Assembly: GCA_964568525.1 (NCBI GenBank)
Contig: CAZMPM010000001.1
Span: forward strand, 37,118-101,117
DNA: 64,000 bases
Direction of reading: 5' to 3'
Source: CAYZPB01 sp964568525
Lineage (GTDB): Bacteria; Bacillota; Bacilli; Tepidibacillales; Tepidibacillaceae
A model generated the notes under the pieces. The model was not told the origin of the DNA and did not search any database. It was given only the letters and a program-made list of their open reading frames with translations. Positions 50,298 to 59,765 of this stretch are shown here, one piece after another (the first letter of the stretch is position 1; each line of letters starts with the position of its first letter). A program made the position numbers and the translations under genes.

Positions 50298-51260
50298 ATG
50301 GAGTTAAAAGTAATATTAATAACTATCTTTACTGCTTTAGTAATCTCTTTTATTGTCGGATTAATTATTATTCCGCTATTTCGCAAATATAAAATTGGCC
50401 AATTAATTCGCGACGATGGGCCACAAGAACACCTCAAAAAGGCGGGGACGCCTACGCTTGGTGGGATAATGATACTGGTTGCTTTACTAGCGACTGTTGT
50501 AATATTCGCTCCATTCTCTCTAAGCATTAAACTGCTTGTGATTGCCACATTTAGTTTTGCATTACTAGGATTTATTGATGATGCCCTTATAATTGCCCGC
50601 CGAGATAACCATGGACTGAGTGCTAAACAAAAGTTTGGCGGACAAATAGCAATTGCAATTATCATATGTATATTTCTCGGCTTTCAAGGCTTCGACCAAA
50701 GTGTCAGTTTGCCAGGGACCGCTCTAAGTTTAGATTTAGGTTGGTTCTATTGGCCGTTTATTATTTTTTGGATTGCTGGATTTGTTAATGCGGTAAATTT
50801 GACTGATGGACTGGATGGATTATTAGCAGGAAGCGCAATCTTCTCCTTTGCCACTTACTTGATTATCAGTCTGTTCTATACACAATATGATATTGCAATC
50901 TTTGCAGCTGCAATGATTGGTGCATTACTCGGATTTTTGATTTTTAACCGCAATCCAGCGAAAATTTTTATGGGTGATACCGGATCTTTGGCCATTGGTG
51001 GCGCTCTTGTAATGGTTTCGATTCTGACAAAAACGGAAATACTACTAATCGTCATTGGTGGCTTATATGTTATAGAGACATTATCTGTTATTCTGCAAGT
51101 ATTCTTCTTTAAAACACAAAAAAGAAGAATTTTCAAGATGAGCCCAATTCACCATCACTTTGAGCTATCCGGTTGGTCAGAATGGAAGGTAGTATTGGTA
51201 TTCTGGAGTGCTAGCCTTATCTTTGCACTAATCGGTCTAGCGATTGGAGTGTTATTATAA
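50298..51260 (+). CDS. mraY: Phospho-MurNAc-pentapeptide transferase
   Basis: A 320-residue integral membrane enzyme with about ten membrane segments that forms lipid I. GTPTLGGIMIL near 50, the Asp pair FIDDALI, GLSAKQKFGGQ, NAVNLTDGLDGL, FNRNPAKIFMGDTGSLAIGG and MSPIHHHFE are all MraY signatures. Confidence 0.95.
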   Translation: MELKVILITIFTALVISFIVGLIIIPLFRKYKIGQLIRDDGPQEHLKKAGTPTLGGIMILVALLATVVIFAPFSLSIKLLVIATFSFALLGFIDDALIIARRDNHGLSAKQKFGGQIAIAIIICIFLGFQGFDQSVSLPGTALSLDLGWFYWPFIIFWIAGFVNAVNLTDGLDGLLAGSAIFSFATYLIISLFYTQYDIAIFAAAMIGALLGFLIFNRNPAKIFMGDTGSLAIGGALVMVSILTKTEILLIVIGGLYVIETLSVILQVFFFKTQKRRIFKMSPIHHHFELSGWSEWKVVLVFWSASLIFALIGLAIGVLL

Positions 51261-52636
51261 TGTGGGATGACTTTGTAAATAAGTATTCTTCCAAAAAAAT
51301 AATGGTGCTTGGCCTTGCCAAAAGTGGAACTACAATTGCAAAAATATTGACTGATGCCGGCGCTCAGTTATTAGTTTATGATGCGAAGAAAGATACTGCT
51401 GAACAAAAAGAACTAGAGAATTTGGGGATTACTGTGCTGACTGAGGAACCGCCTGTTCAGCTGCTAGATGAGAGTTGTTTTTTGCTTGTGAAGAATCCTG
51501 GTGTAACCTATGACAACCCGCTGGTTGAACAAGCTATTGAATTAGGAGTTCCTGTGATTACGGAGGTTGAATTAGCCGGTGAATTATCAGCTGCACCGAT
51601 TATTGGTATTACTGGTTCTAATGGAAAAACGACTACGACAACTTTGATTGGCGAAATTCTGAACTATGCTAATAATAATGCTGTAGTTGCTGGCAATATA
51701 GGAACTGTTCTAGCTGGTGCAGCGCGTGAAATTACAGCTAAACAGCTACTTGTCGCTGAACTAAGTTCTTTTCAGTTGAAAGGCACGATAAATTTTCATC
51801 CTTGGATCGCGATTCTTTTAAATATTTATCCAGCACACCTTGACTATCATCATGGCATTGATGATTATATTGTTTCAAAAAGCAAATTATTCGTTAATCA
51901 GACAGCAAATGATTATGCGATTTTTAATAAAAATTGTGACCGTTGCTGTGAGATTAGCCAAAACGTTAGATCACAAAAATATTACTTCTCAACCACTGGA
52001 CGTAACTCAATCACGCAAGGTGCCTACATCGAGCAGGGTGTAGTATACTTTATCAATGGCGCGGAGACTGTGAAAATTATTGATTTAACCGAAACTAGAA
52101 TGCGGGGAGCTCACCTGGAAAATTTATTGGCTGCTGTGATTGCAACGCGTTTAGCTGGTGTGGATTTTGAAGCGATTCGCACGGTGTTAAGAAGTTTTAA
52201 AGGGGTAGAACACCGAATCGAGTATGTCTTATGTACTGATGAGAATATTTCATTTTATAATGATTCTAAGTCAACAAATGTTCAAGCTACGATTACGGCT
52301 TTAGATTCTTTTGATGAACCGGTAATTTTGCTTGCTGGTGGGTTAGATCGTAAAATTGGTTTTGCTGATTTAACTGAACATTTTCAAACTTCTGTTAAGG
52401 CACTCATTGTATATGGTGAGACCGCAGAAGAACTTGCGCAAGTAGGGAAAAACGCTGGTGTCGCAAATGTTTATTCCGTTAACTCATTGGAAGCAGCTGT
52501 TGCTACTGCAATCAGCGTTGCGCAAGCGGGAGATAATGTTTTGCTTTCACCGGCGGCAGCGAGTTGGGATATGTTTAGCTCTTTTGAGGAGCGCGGAAAT
52601 CTATTTAAAGAGCTTGTTAGAAGGCATTACAATTAA
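51260..52636 (+). CDS. murD: UDP-MurNAc-L-alanine--D-glutamate ligase
   Basis: A 458-residue cytosolic ligase. An N-terminal nucleotide fold (MVLGLAKSGTT), ITGSNGKTTTTTLIGE, AELSSFQL, NIYPAHLDYH, EHRIEYV, NDSKSTN and LLSPAAASWDMFSSFEERG are characteristic. The start shares one base with the mraY stop. Confidence 0.95.
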   Translation: MWDDFVNKYSSKKIMVLGLAKSGTTIAKILTDAGAQLLVYDAKKDTAEQKELENLGITVLTEEPPVQLLDESCFLLVKNPGVTYDNPLVEQAIELGVPVITEVELAGELSAAPIIGITGSNGKTTTTTLIGEILNYANNNAVVAGNIGTVLAGAAREITAKQLLVAELSSFQLKGTINFHPWIAILLNIYPAHLDYHHGIDDYIVSKSKLFVNQTANDYAIFNKNCDRCCEISQNVRSQKYYFSTTGRNSITQGAYIEQGVVYFINGAETVKIIDLTETRMRGAHLENLLAAVIATRLAGVDFEAIRTVLRSFKGVEHRIEYVLCTDENISFYNDSKSTNVQATITALDSFDEPVILLAGGLDRKIGFADLTEHFQTSVKALIVYGETAEELAQVGKNAGVANVYSVNSLEAAVATAISVAQAGDNVLLSPAAASWDMFSSFEERGNLFKELVRRHYN

Positions 52637-52657
52637 GTCGACTCAGGGGGTAATTAG

Positions 52658-53755
52658 ATGCGAGTAATAATTTCAGGTGGCGGAACAGGCGGGCATATTT
52701 ACCCTGCTTTGGCAATAATTTCTGAGATAAGGCGACAGCAGCCTGATTCAGAGTTTCTCTATATTGGGACGGCTAAAGGTTTAGAAAGCGATTTAGTTAA
52801 ACGTGAGGGGATCCCTTTTCAGGAGATAGAAATTCAGGGATTTAAACGGCAGTTAACTACCGATAACTTGCAGACGGTTAAAAAATTTTTTAATGCGATT
52901 GCAATTGCAAAACGCCATATTAATCAGTTCCAGCCTGATGTTGTTATAGGGACAGGCGGTTACGTGTGTGCGCCGGTTCTTTACGGTGCTGCTAAATTGA
53001 AAATACCTACTTTTCTACATGAACAGAATATTATTCCGGGACTAACCAATAATTTTTTATCGAGCTATGTCGATACGATTGGTATTAGTTTAGAGGGTGC
53101 ACGCGAGCACTTCAGAAAAGCCAAAAAGGTTGTGCTTACTGGAAACCCAATCTCTTCACAGGTAATTATGGCAGATGCTGAAAGTGGCTATAGCTTTTTG
53201 AATGTTGAGAAAGATAAGAAAGTAATTTTGATTTTTGGTGGGAGCAGAGGTGCGATGCCGATTAATCAGGCGATTATAAACCTTGTTCTACAGATAGAGA
53301 AGCGTACATCAGAGCACTATGTTTTTGTGACTGGTGCCGTAAATTATGAAGAGGTTTTAGCGCAACTTAATAAAAATTACCCTGAACTGCCGAGCAATCT
53401 TACGTTATTTCCTTATTTATATAACATGCCAGAGCTGCTGAAAATTGCAACTATTTTAGTCAGTCGTGGTGGCGCATCTACTTTGGCGGAGATTACAGCA
53501 TTAGGTTTGCCGGCAATATTGATTCCTTCGCCCTATGTGACGAATAATCACCAATTTAAAAATGCACAATGGTTAGAGGCCGAGTCTGCAGCAATTGTTG
53601 TACGAGAACAGGACCTGACAGCAAATATTTTAGAAGATGCAATTGATAATTTACTTGTAAATCATGCTGTATACAGCAGTAATGCTTGGAAACTTGGTAT
53701 TAGGGACTCTGCTCATCGAATTTATAACGAGTTACAGATTCTACTTAAGAAATAG
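52658..53755 (+). CDS. murG: Lipid II synthase (GlcNAc transferase) MurG
   Basis: A 365-residue GT28 glycosyltransferase at the inner membrane face. The N-terminal ISGGGTGGHIYPALA, VIGTGGYVCAPVL, FLHEQN, TGNPI, FGGSRGA, SRGGASTLAEI and NHQFKNAQ motifs match MurG. It follows murD with no ftsW between, unlike Bacillus. Confidence 0.95.
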   Translation: MRVIISGGGTGGHIYPALAIISEIRRQQPDSEFLYIGTAKGLESDLVKREGIPFQEIEIQGFKRQLTTDNLQTVKKFFNAIAIAKRHINQFQPDVVIGTGGYVCAPVLYGAAKLKIPTFLHEQNIIPGLTNNFLSSYVDTIGISLEGAREHFRKAKKVVLTGNPISSQVIMADAESGYSFLNVEKDKKVILIFGGSRGAMPINQAIINLVLQIEKRTSEHYVFVTGAVNYEEVLAQLNKNYPELPSNLTLFPYLYNMPELLKIATILVSRGGASTLAEITALGLPAILIPSPYVTNNHQFKNAQWLEAESAAIVVREQDLTANILEDAIDNLLVNHAVYSSNAWKLGIRDSAHRIYNELQILLKK

Positions 53756-53763
53756 GTGAGATT

Positions 53764-54684
53764 ATGCAAAGATGGCTGGAAACACTAGCGAAAAATAATA
53801 TAAAATTATCTGAAAACGAGCCACTGTCGAAGCACACGACGTGGCGAGTTGGCGGACCTGCTGATGCTTTTGTCCTACCTGAAGATCGAGCGCAGTTAAT
53901 AACCACTTTAGAAATTCTGAATTCAGCTGCCGTTGAGTGGAAGGTAATCGGAAATGGCTCGAACTTATTGGTAAGCGACCACGGTTTCCAAGGTGCTTTA
54001 ATTTCACTAACTTGCAATTTTGATGAAATAAGTGTTGAAAACACAATCATAACTGTTGGCGCCCAATGCGCACTCACAAAACTAGCTAGATTTGCCTTGG
54101 AAAATGGGTTAGCTGGTTTTGAATTTGCGGCTGGGGTTCCTGGCACAGTTGGTGGAGCAGTAACAATGAATATTGGCGCTCACGGAGCAGAAATTTCTGA
54201 GATTATACTTGATGCTGAGGTGCTCACGGAAACTGGTGAGGTTCAAGTATGGGATAAAACAGAATTTGGGTTTACTTATCGCGGTTCTAAATTGCAACGA
54301 CAAAAAGTTGCTTTGCTTTCCGCTCGTTTTCAACTGTTAACTGACTCTCCAAAATTAATTAAAGAGCGAATGGAGATTTATAATGAGCGACGGATGAAAT
54401 CACAGCCGATTGGTTTTAGCACTGCGGGAAGTGTATTTAAAAATCCTGAGAACAATTTTGCGGGTAAGTTAATTGAAGAATTGGGTCTTAAAGGTGAAAC
54501 TTATGGTGGTGCCCAAGTTTCGACTAAACACGCAAACTTTATTGTTAACCTTGGAGCTGCTACAAGCCAAGATATTTACTGCCTAATTAATTTTATTCAA
54601 AAAAAAGTGCTTCAGGAGTATGGTATTAATTTAGAAACTGAGATTGAAATGGTAGGTAAATTTGATTTTTGCAATAAATTTTAG
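53764..54684 (+). CDS. murB: UDP-N-acetylenolpyruvoylglucosamine reductase
   Basis: A 306-residue FAD enzyme completing UDP-MurNAc. KHTTWRVGGPAD near 22, GNGSNLLVSD, FAAGVPGTVGGAVTMNIGAHG, FTYRGSKLQ, RRMKSQPIGFSTAGSVFKNP (catalytic Ser) and GAQVSTKHANFIVN match type II MurB. AGGTGA precedes the ATG. Confidence 0.95.
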   Translation: MQRWLETLAKNNIKLSENEPLSKHTTWRVGGPADAFVLPEDRAQLITTLEILNSAAVEWKVIGNGSNLLVSDHGFQGALISLTCNFDEISVENTIITVGAQCALTKLARFALENGLAGFEFAAGVPGTVGGAVTMNIGAHGAEISEIILDAEVLTETGEVQVWDKTEFGFTYRGSKLQRQKVALLSARFQLLTDSPKLIKERMEIYNERRMKSQPIGFSTAGSVFKNPENNFAGKLIEELGLKGETYGGAQVSTKHANFIVNLGAATSQDIYCLINFIQKKVLQEYGINLETEIEMVGKFDFCNKF

Positions 54685-54731
54685 GGGTGTTATACTTAAG
54701 ATAACGACATGTGCTATAGGGAAGGATAGAG

Positions 54732-55490
54732 ATGGAAACAGATTATAGTAACCTACAATATGCGAGTCGTAGTACACGCGGGAAGAAAAAGAAAAAAACG
54801 AGGAATATTGTTTTATTAATTGCGCTCCTATTAATAGCGCTTTTTATCCTCTTTCTACTTTTACCCATCAGTAAAATAAGCGATATCACGCTTGATGGGG
54901 TTAAATTGTTAAGTGAGGAAAAGATTATGAATCAGGCGAAGGTTTACCTTGGTAAAAGTTACTTTTTAGTAAATCCAGAAAGTATAACTATAGAACTAGA
55001 AAAATTATCTATTTGTAAGTCGGCTACTGTTGAAAAGACCTTTCCAGGTAAACTCGCAATAAATATAGTTGAAAACGATGGAGTAGCCTACCTTTATGAC
55101 AATGATCGCTGGTACCTAGTATTGGAAAACGGCTATATTACTGAGTGGATTACGAAACTGGATTTCAGTGAATTACCAATAATAACTGATTGGGCAGATA
55201 AAGGATTAATTGAAGAATTAGCTGTGGGTCTTAGCAATACAATGGATTCGGTGATAGCCGAACTATCAGAAATTCAGTTACATAACACAGAAGATAATCA
55301 GGAGCAGGTATTAATTTTTACTCGTGAGGGTTATATTGTGTATTTGGAATTAAAAGATTTTAGCAGTAAAATGAATATCTATTTAGATATTGTTGAGACA
55401 TTGCGATCAAAAGATGCTGGATTAGGTAATATTTATTTATTCGACTCAATTCGCTTTGAAAAATTCTCTGGTAAAAACCCGGGAAATTAG
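54732..55490 (+). CDS. divIB: Cell division protein DivIB/FtsQ
   Basis: A 252-residue bitopic protein: a Lys-rich cytosolic tail (GKKKKKTR), a membrane helix (about 26-47), a POTRA domain (SDITLDGVKLLSEEKI; TVEKTFPGKLAINIVEND) and a beta domain. It scaffolds the septal synthase with FtsL and PbpB. Confidence 0.9.
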   Translation: METDYSNLQYASRSTRGKKKKKTRNIVLLIALLLIALFILFLLLPISKISDITLDGVKLLSEEKIMNQAKVYLGKSYFLVNPESITIELEKLSICKSATVEKTFPGKLAINIVENDGVAYLYDNDRWYLVLENGYITEWITKLDFSELPIITDWADKGLIEELAVGLSNTMDSVIAELSEIQLHNTEDNQEQVLIFTREGYIVYLELKDFSSKMNIYLDIVETLRSKDAGLGNIYLFDSIRFEKFSGKNPGN

Positions 55491-55573
55491 TTGAAGGTGA
55501 TTTTATGCTATACTTAACGCTGTATTTTTAATATACTGAAATTATATATATTAGGTAGGGAGGCGAGCAATAG

Positions 55574-56797
55574 ATGCATGTTGGTGACTTTGTAGTTAGT
55601 TTAGATATTGGAACTTCCACCATTAAAGTAATTGTGGGTGAGATACAGAACGGCGCACTTAACATTGTTGGGATAGGGACTGCACACTCTGGGGGTATAA
55701 ATAAAGGTGCTATTGTTGACATCGATTTAACGGCACAGTCGATACTTGAGGCGCTTGCTGAGGCAGAACGAATGGTTAACTTTGACATTCGCGATGTTTT
55801 TATTGGAGTTTCAGGAAACCATATAAATATACAACTAAGCCCGGGTGTAGTTGCTGTTTTAAGTGAGAACAAAGAGATTACTAAGAATGATGTTGAGCGA
55901 GCAATCGAAGCTTCGAAGGTCATTATTTTGCCGCCAAATAAAGAAATTATTGAAGTTATTCCAAAAGAGTTTATCGTCGATGGATTATCAGGTATTAAAG
56001 ATCCTGTTGGTATGATCGGTGGAAGATTAGAGGTTATTTCGACCGTTATTACTGGCTCAATTACAGTAATGCACAATTTGTTTAGAACAATTGAAAAAAC
56101 TGGTTTAAATGTAGCTGGCTTTGTTTTACTATCATTAGCTGCTGGCGAAGTTGCTTTATCGAAAGATGAAAAAAATCTAGGTATTGCTTATATCGACATC
56201 GGAAAAGGTACAACTGATATTTCAATTTTTCAGGGCGAGGAACTGGTTGACTCGATCGTGTTGACTATCGGCGGCGAATATATTACAAACGATATTTCAA
56301 TTGGCTTAAAAACACCGGCTGATGCTGCTGAACATGTGAAGGTCCGTTACGGAACAGCTAGTATTGAAACAGCTTTTGAAGATATTAAGTTTCGAGTACC
56401 TAGGTTAGGTAGTAATTATGATGAAGAATTTACGCAGGTTGATCTTGCCCGGATTATTGAACCGAGAATTAGAGAGATCTTTTCAGTGGTAATTAGCGAG
56501 ATTAATCGCTTGGGATATAATACAGATTTCGCGGGAGGAATTGTACTGTCAGGTGGTGTTGCTGCAACGAACAATATCCTAAAAATTGCTGAAGAAATGT
56601 TTGGAACATCTGTCCGAGTCGCTGCACCAACCTATATTGGGGCTAAGGACCCTTCATTTACCAATGGAGTTGGTATTCTAGTCTATACGATTAAAAAGAT
56701 ACTGCGGAAACCAACAAAAGGTGGTACATCAAAGAGTAAGCGAAGTGGTGGTTCTGTTGGTGGAAAGATAAAAGGCTGGTTCAAAGATTTCGTTTAA
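55574..56797 (+). CDS. ftsA: Cell division protein FtsA
   Basis: A 407-residue actin-like protein that anchors FtsZ. SLDIGTSTIKVIVGE at 9-23, YIDIGKGTTDISIF near 205, GGEYITNDI, LSGGVAATNNI, and a basic amphipathic C-terminal helix (KGWFKDFV) for membrane binding. GGAGGCGAG precedes the ATG. Confidence 0.95.
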   Translation: MHVGDFVVSLDIGTSTIKVIVGEIQNGALNIVGIGTAHSGGINKGAIVDIDLTAQSILEALAEAERMVNFDIRDVFIGVSGNHINIQLSPGVVAVLSENKEITKNDVERAIEASKVIILPPNKEIIEVIPKEFIVDGLSGIKDPVGMIGGRLEVISTVITGSITVMHNLFRTIEKTGLNVAGFVLLSLAAGEVALSKDEKNLGIAYIDIGKGTTDISIFQGEELVDSIVLTIGGEYITNDISIGLKTPADAAEHVKVRYGTASIETAFEDIKFRVPRLGSNYDEEFTQVDLARIIEPRIREIFSVVISEINRLGYNTDFAGGIVLSGGVAATNNILKIAEEMFGTSVRVAAPTYIGAKDPSFTNGVGILVYTIKKILRKPTKGGTSKSKRSGGSVGGKIKGWFKDFV

Positions 56798-56838
56798 GCG
56801 AGTTTACTGCTATACAGAATGTCTAAGGGAGGATTATT

Positions 56839-57945
56839 ATGTATGAATTTGAACAAAACAATGCACAGTATGCTAAGATAAAGGTAATTGGCGTAGGTGG
56901 TGGTGGGAGCAACGCAGTTGACCGAATGATTGAGGATGGGGTCAGGGGTGTTGATTTTCTGACTGTTAATACTGATGCACAAGCTCTCCATCGTTCAAGA
57001 GCAGAAGTAAAAATCCAAATTGGAAACAAATTAACTCGGGGTTTAGGCGCTGGGGCTGATCCTACAATAGGGAAAAAGGCAGCTGAAGAAAGCCGAAAAG
57101 AGTTGGAAGATTTTATAAATGGTGCTGATATGTTATTTGTGACTGCTGGAATGGGTGGCGGAACAGGAACTGGTGCAGCTCCAGTTATTGCTGGGATAGC
57201 TAAAGGTTTAGGCGTTTTAACAATTGGGGTTGTAACGAAGCCATTTACTTTTGAAGGAAAGAAAAGAGCACAGCAAGCTGAGATTGGAATTTCTGAGTTA
57301 AAGGGAGAGGTCGATACCTTAATTGTTATACCAAATGACCGTTTATTAGAGCTTGTAGAGCAAGATACACCGATTCTCGATGCATTCCGTGCCGCTGATA
57401 GTATACTGCGTCAGGGTGTACAGGGTATTTCTGAGTTAGTTTCTTCGCCAGGGTTAATAAATCTTGATTTCTCTGACGTTAAGACAATTATGACTGAGAA
57501 AGGTGCGGCAATGATGGGTATTGGCCGTGCATCACGCACCACAGGCGAAAATCGGGCTGTAGAGGCTGCGAAAAAGGCTATCTATAGTCCAATCCTAGAA
57601 CAGACTATTAAGGGCGCTAAAGGCGTTTTAATGAATATTAAGGGTGGTTCAGATCTGAGTTTATATGAGGCTAATCTTGCTGCCAAAACTGTTACAGAAG
57701 CTGCAGGGTCAGATGTGAATCTGATTTTTGGTACAGTAATTGATGACAACCTTCAAGATGAGGTTTATGTTACCATTATTGCGACTGGATTTGGTGCAAA
57801 GGAAGAACGGCCTAAATATTCTAGTTATACCGCTGATATTAAACCTTTCAGCAATGAAGAGACTGACATATTTGATATTCCAACCTTTATTAGAAATAAA
57901 GAGGGTTATGTACATGGTGAAGATGATGAGGATTGGAAATTATAA
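56839..57945 (+). CDS. ftsZ: Cell division GTPase FtsZ
   Basis: A 368-residue tubulin-like GTPase. GVGGGGSNAVDRMI near 18, NTDAQAL, the tubulin signature GGGTGTG at 106-112, and NLDFSDVKTIM in the synergy loop. The short variable linker ends in the conserved tail DIPTFIRN, which binds FtsA, followed by an extra acidic stretch. AAGGGAGG precedes the ATG. Confidence 0.96.
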   Translation: MYEFEQNNAQYAKIKVIGVGGGGSNAVDRMIEDGVRGVDFLTVNTDAQALHRSRAEVKIQIGNKLTRGLGAGADPTIGKKAAEESRKELEDFINGADMLFVTAGMGGGTGTGAAPVIAGIAKGLGVLTIGVVTKPFTFEGKKRAQQAEIGISELKGEVDTLIVIPNDRLLELVEQDTPILDAFRAADSILRQGVQGISELVSSPGLINLDFSDVKTIMTEKGAAMMGIGRASRTTGENRAVEAAKKAIYSPILEQTIKGAKGVLMNIKGGSDLSLYEANLAAKTVTEAAGSDVNLIFGTVIDDNLQDEVYVTIIATGFGAKEERPKYSSYTADIKPFSNEETDIFDIPTFIRNKEGYVHGEDDEDWKL

Positions 57946-57963
57946 CTACCAGAGGTGACTGAA

Positions 57964-58647
57964 TTGGTTAACATTGAAGAGAACCTGAAGGATGTTCGTC
58001 AGCGAATTGACAAAGCATGTCAAAGAGTAGGAAGAGCTTCTGAAGATGTTAAGATTATTGCAGTCACCAAATATGTGGGTTTGGCTGAGACAAAAGAGTT
58101 AATCCGACTTGGTTTAGTCGATATTGGTGAAAGTCGTGTTCAAGAAGCACTTCACAAAAAAGCAAGCATTACTTACCCTGGTCTTAATTGGCATCTAATA
58201 GGTAGTTTGCAGACGAATAAGATTAACAAGGCATTAGATACTTTTACTTATTTTCACTCAATCGATCGGCTTTCATTGGCTGAACAGCTTAATAGAAAAG
58301 CTGGCACGCTGGGACGGAAAATAAAATGTTTTATTCAAGTAAATATTTCTAGAGAAACTACAAAAAATGGGGTTGAGGTTGAACAACTCTTTGCGTTTGT
58401 TCAGGAGCTGGCGGGGTTAACGGATCTTGAAATTATTGGTCTAATGACAATGGCACCACATTTTTCTAACTCGGAGTTAGCGCGGCCAATCTTCAGAAAA
58501 CTAAGGGAATTAAAAGAAGAAATCAATAATTTAGGGATATTGAGTTACGATTTACAGGAACTGTCCATGGGCATGTCCAATGATTATGAAATTGCGATAG
58601 AAGAAGGGGCGACCTACATTCGGATAGGATCAACTCTTTTTAAATAG
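57964..58647 (+). CDS. ylmE: PLP homeostasis protein YggS/YlmE
   Basis: A 227-residue single-domain PLP-binding protein of the alanine racemase fold. The PLP lysine is in IIAVTKYVG; GESRVQEAL, WHLIGSLQTNK, FIQVNIS, GLMTMAP and LSMGMSNDYEIAIEEGATYIRIGS follow. The TTG at 57964 fits the AGAGGTGA site, which would include the GTG at 57955. The spoIIGA-sigE-sigG block that separates ftsZ and ylmE in spore formers is absent. Confidence 0.92.
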   Translation: MVNIEENLKDVRQRIDKACQRVGRASEDVKIIAVTKYVGLAETKELIRLGLVDIGESRVQEALHKKASITYPGLNWHLIGSLQTNKINKALDTFTYFHSIDRLSLAEQLNRKAGTLGRKIKCFIQVNISRETTKNGVEVEQLFAFVQELAGLTDLEIIGLMTMAPHFSNSELARPIFRKLRELKEEINNLGILSYDLQELSMGMSNDYEIAIEEGATYIRIGSTLFK

Positions 58648-58697
58648 CAACAGAAGTGATACTCTAATAATAAAATGAAATGGGTGATATAGTTTAG

Positions 58698-58961
58698 ATG
58701 GCACAGTTAATTAGTTTCGTAGATTATTTGTTTTTAATATATCAATGGCTGATAATAGCTTATATAGTGTTTTCATGGTTTCCCAAACTTGCTGGAAGTA
58801 AAGTTGGCGAGATTATTGCTAGATTAGTAGAGCCGTTTCTTGCTCCTTTTAGAAAACTTCCTCCGCAAGTAGGAATGGTTGATTTTTCACCAATTATTGC
58901 GTTATTTGCATTAATTTTCCTTAAATATGCAGTATTGTGGCTTTTAGGAATATTTTTATAA
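58698..58961 (+). CDS. ylmG: YggT-family membrane protein YlmG
   Basis: An 87-residue protein with two membrane segments (about 8-25 and 65-85) and the family motifs YIVFSWFP and RLVEPFLAPFRKLPP. It has a role in cell-division membrane organisation, poorly defined. sepF (ylmF), usually just upstream, is missing. Confidence 0.88.
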   Translation: MAQLISFVDYLFLIYQWLIIAYIVFSWFPKLAGSKVGEIIARLVEPFLAPFRKLPPQVGMVDFSPIIALFALIFLKYAVLWLLGIFL

Positions 58962-59000
58962 TAAAAATAGATTAATAAAATTTTGCAGGGGGTGTTTTTG

Positions 59001-59465
59001 ATGGCATTAACACAATTAGAAATCCACAATAAAGAATTTGGGATTAAATTTAGAGGTTATGATGAAGATGAGGTAAATGATTTTCTTGATTTAATTGAAC
59101 AGGACTATGAGTATTTCGTGAACCGCATTAGAGAATTAGAGGATAAAAACTTCGAATTAGCACATTCTCTAGAGAACTACCAAGAGATAGAAAGAAGGAT
59201 TAATAATTCTACTGTTGATGTTGAGGAAGAGACTAATAGATTGCGCTCTCAAGCAGAAAAAGAGTATGAATTAATTATTAAAGAGTCACAGAAAAACGCA
59301 GATCGCATTGTGAACGATGCGCTTCTGAAACAGAAACAAGTTCATTATGAAATTGAAGACATGAGAAGAAGTGCAGCAGCTTTCCGTACAAGATTCCGCT
59401 CATTATTGGAAGCTGAAATTGATATATTAGACAGATATCATTTGGATGATAAAGAAGTAGAATAA
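59001..59465 (+). CDS. divIVA: DivIVA-domain protein
   Basis: A 154-residue coiled-coil protein. The N-terminal lipid-binding domain (TQLEIHNKEFGIKFRGYDEDEVNDFLD) is followed by a long coiled coil (about 30-130). It marks septa and poles by binding curved membrane. The ATG at 59001 follows GGGGGTG. ylmH is not present between ylmG and divIVA. Confidence 0.9.
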   Translation: MALTQLEIHNKEFGIKFRGYDEDEVNDFLDLIEQDYEYFVNRIRELEDKNFELAHSLENYQEIERRINNSTVDVEEETNRLRSQAEKEYELIIKESQKNADRIVNDALLKQKQVHYEIEDMRRSAAAFRTRFRSLLEAEIDILDRYHLDDKEVE

Positions 59466-59514
59466 TTTTGACATTTAGTCAGTTTTTAGTTATATTTATA
59501 CAATTAATAATAAA

Positions 59515-59740
59515 AAAACTATGAGTAGGACAAGTTTATTAAGTTGTAATTTCAAGCGAGTTAGGGACGGTGCGAGCCTAATAATTATCTTAATAAATAT
59601 CACCTAGGAGTTGCTTATTCGAATTAATAGTAGGGTAAGCCGGATGAAACCGTTAAATTGCTAAGTGGCATATTTAGTATGCTATTAGGGTGGTACCGCG
59701 GGTTTCCTTCTCGTCCCTTGTGGATGTAGAAGGTTTTTTA
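59515..59740 (+). promoter_or_regulatory. T-box riboswitch (Ile) controlling ileS
   Basis: Stem I carries the conserved GGGACGGTGCGAGCC (59563-59577 region). ATC at 59599-59601 followed by ACC is the likely specifier codon for isoleucine. AGTAGGGTAAGCCGG and the T-box AGGGTGGTACCGCG (59687-59700) follow. The terminator is CCTTCT (59706-59711)/AGAAGG (59728-59733) with T6. Uncharged tRNA-Ile should bind and allow readthrough into ileS. It fills the 300-base gap. Confidence 0.93.
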
Positions 59741-59765
59741 TTTTATTTTAAGGAGTGAAGCTGTT

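Noticed and set aside
50066..50665. 199-residue reverse frame over murF/mraY
   Set aside because: It is antisense to two well-supported genes, has no ribosome site or recognisable motif, and is low-complexity.
55528..56076. 182-residue reverse frame over ftsA
   Set aside because: Antisense to conserved ftsA coding sequence; its Ser/Thr/Ile/Pro-rich composition is typical of a shadow frame.
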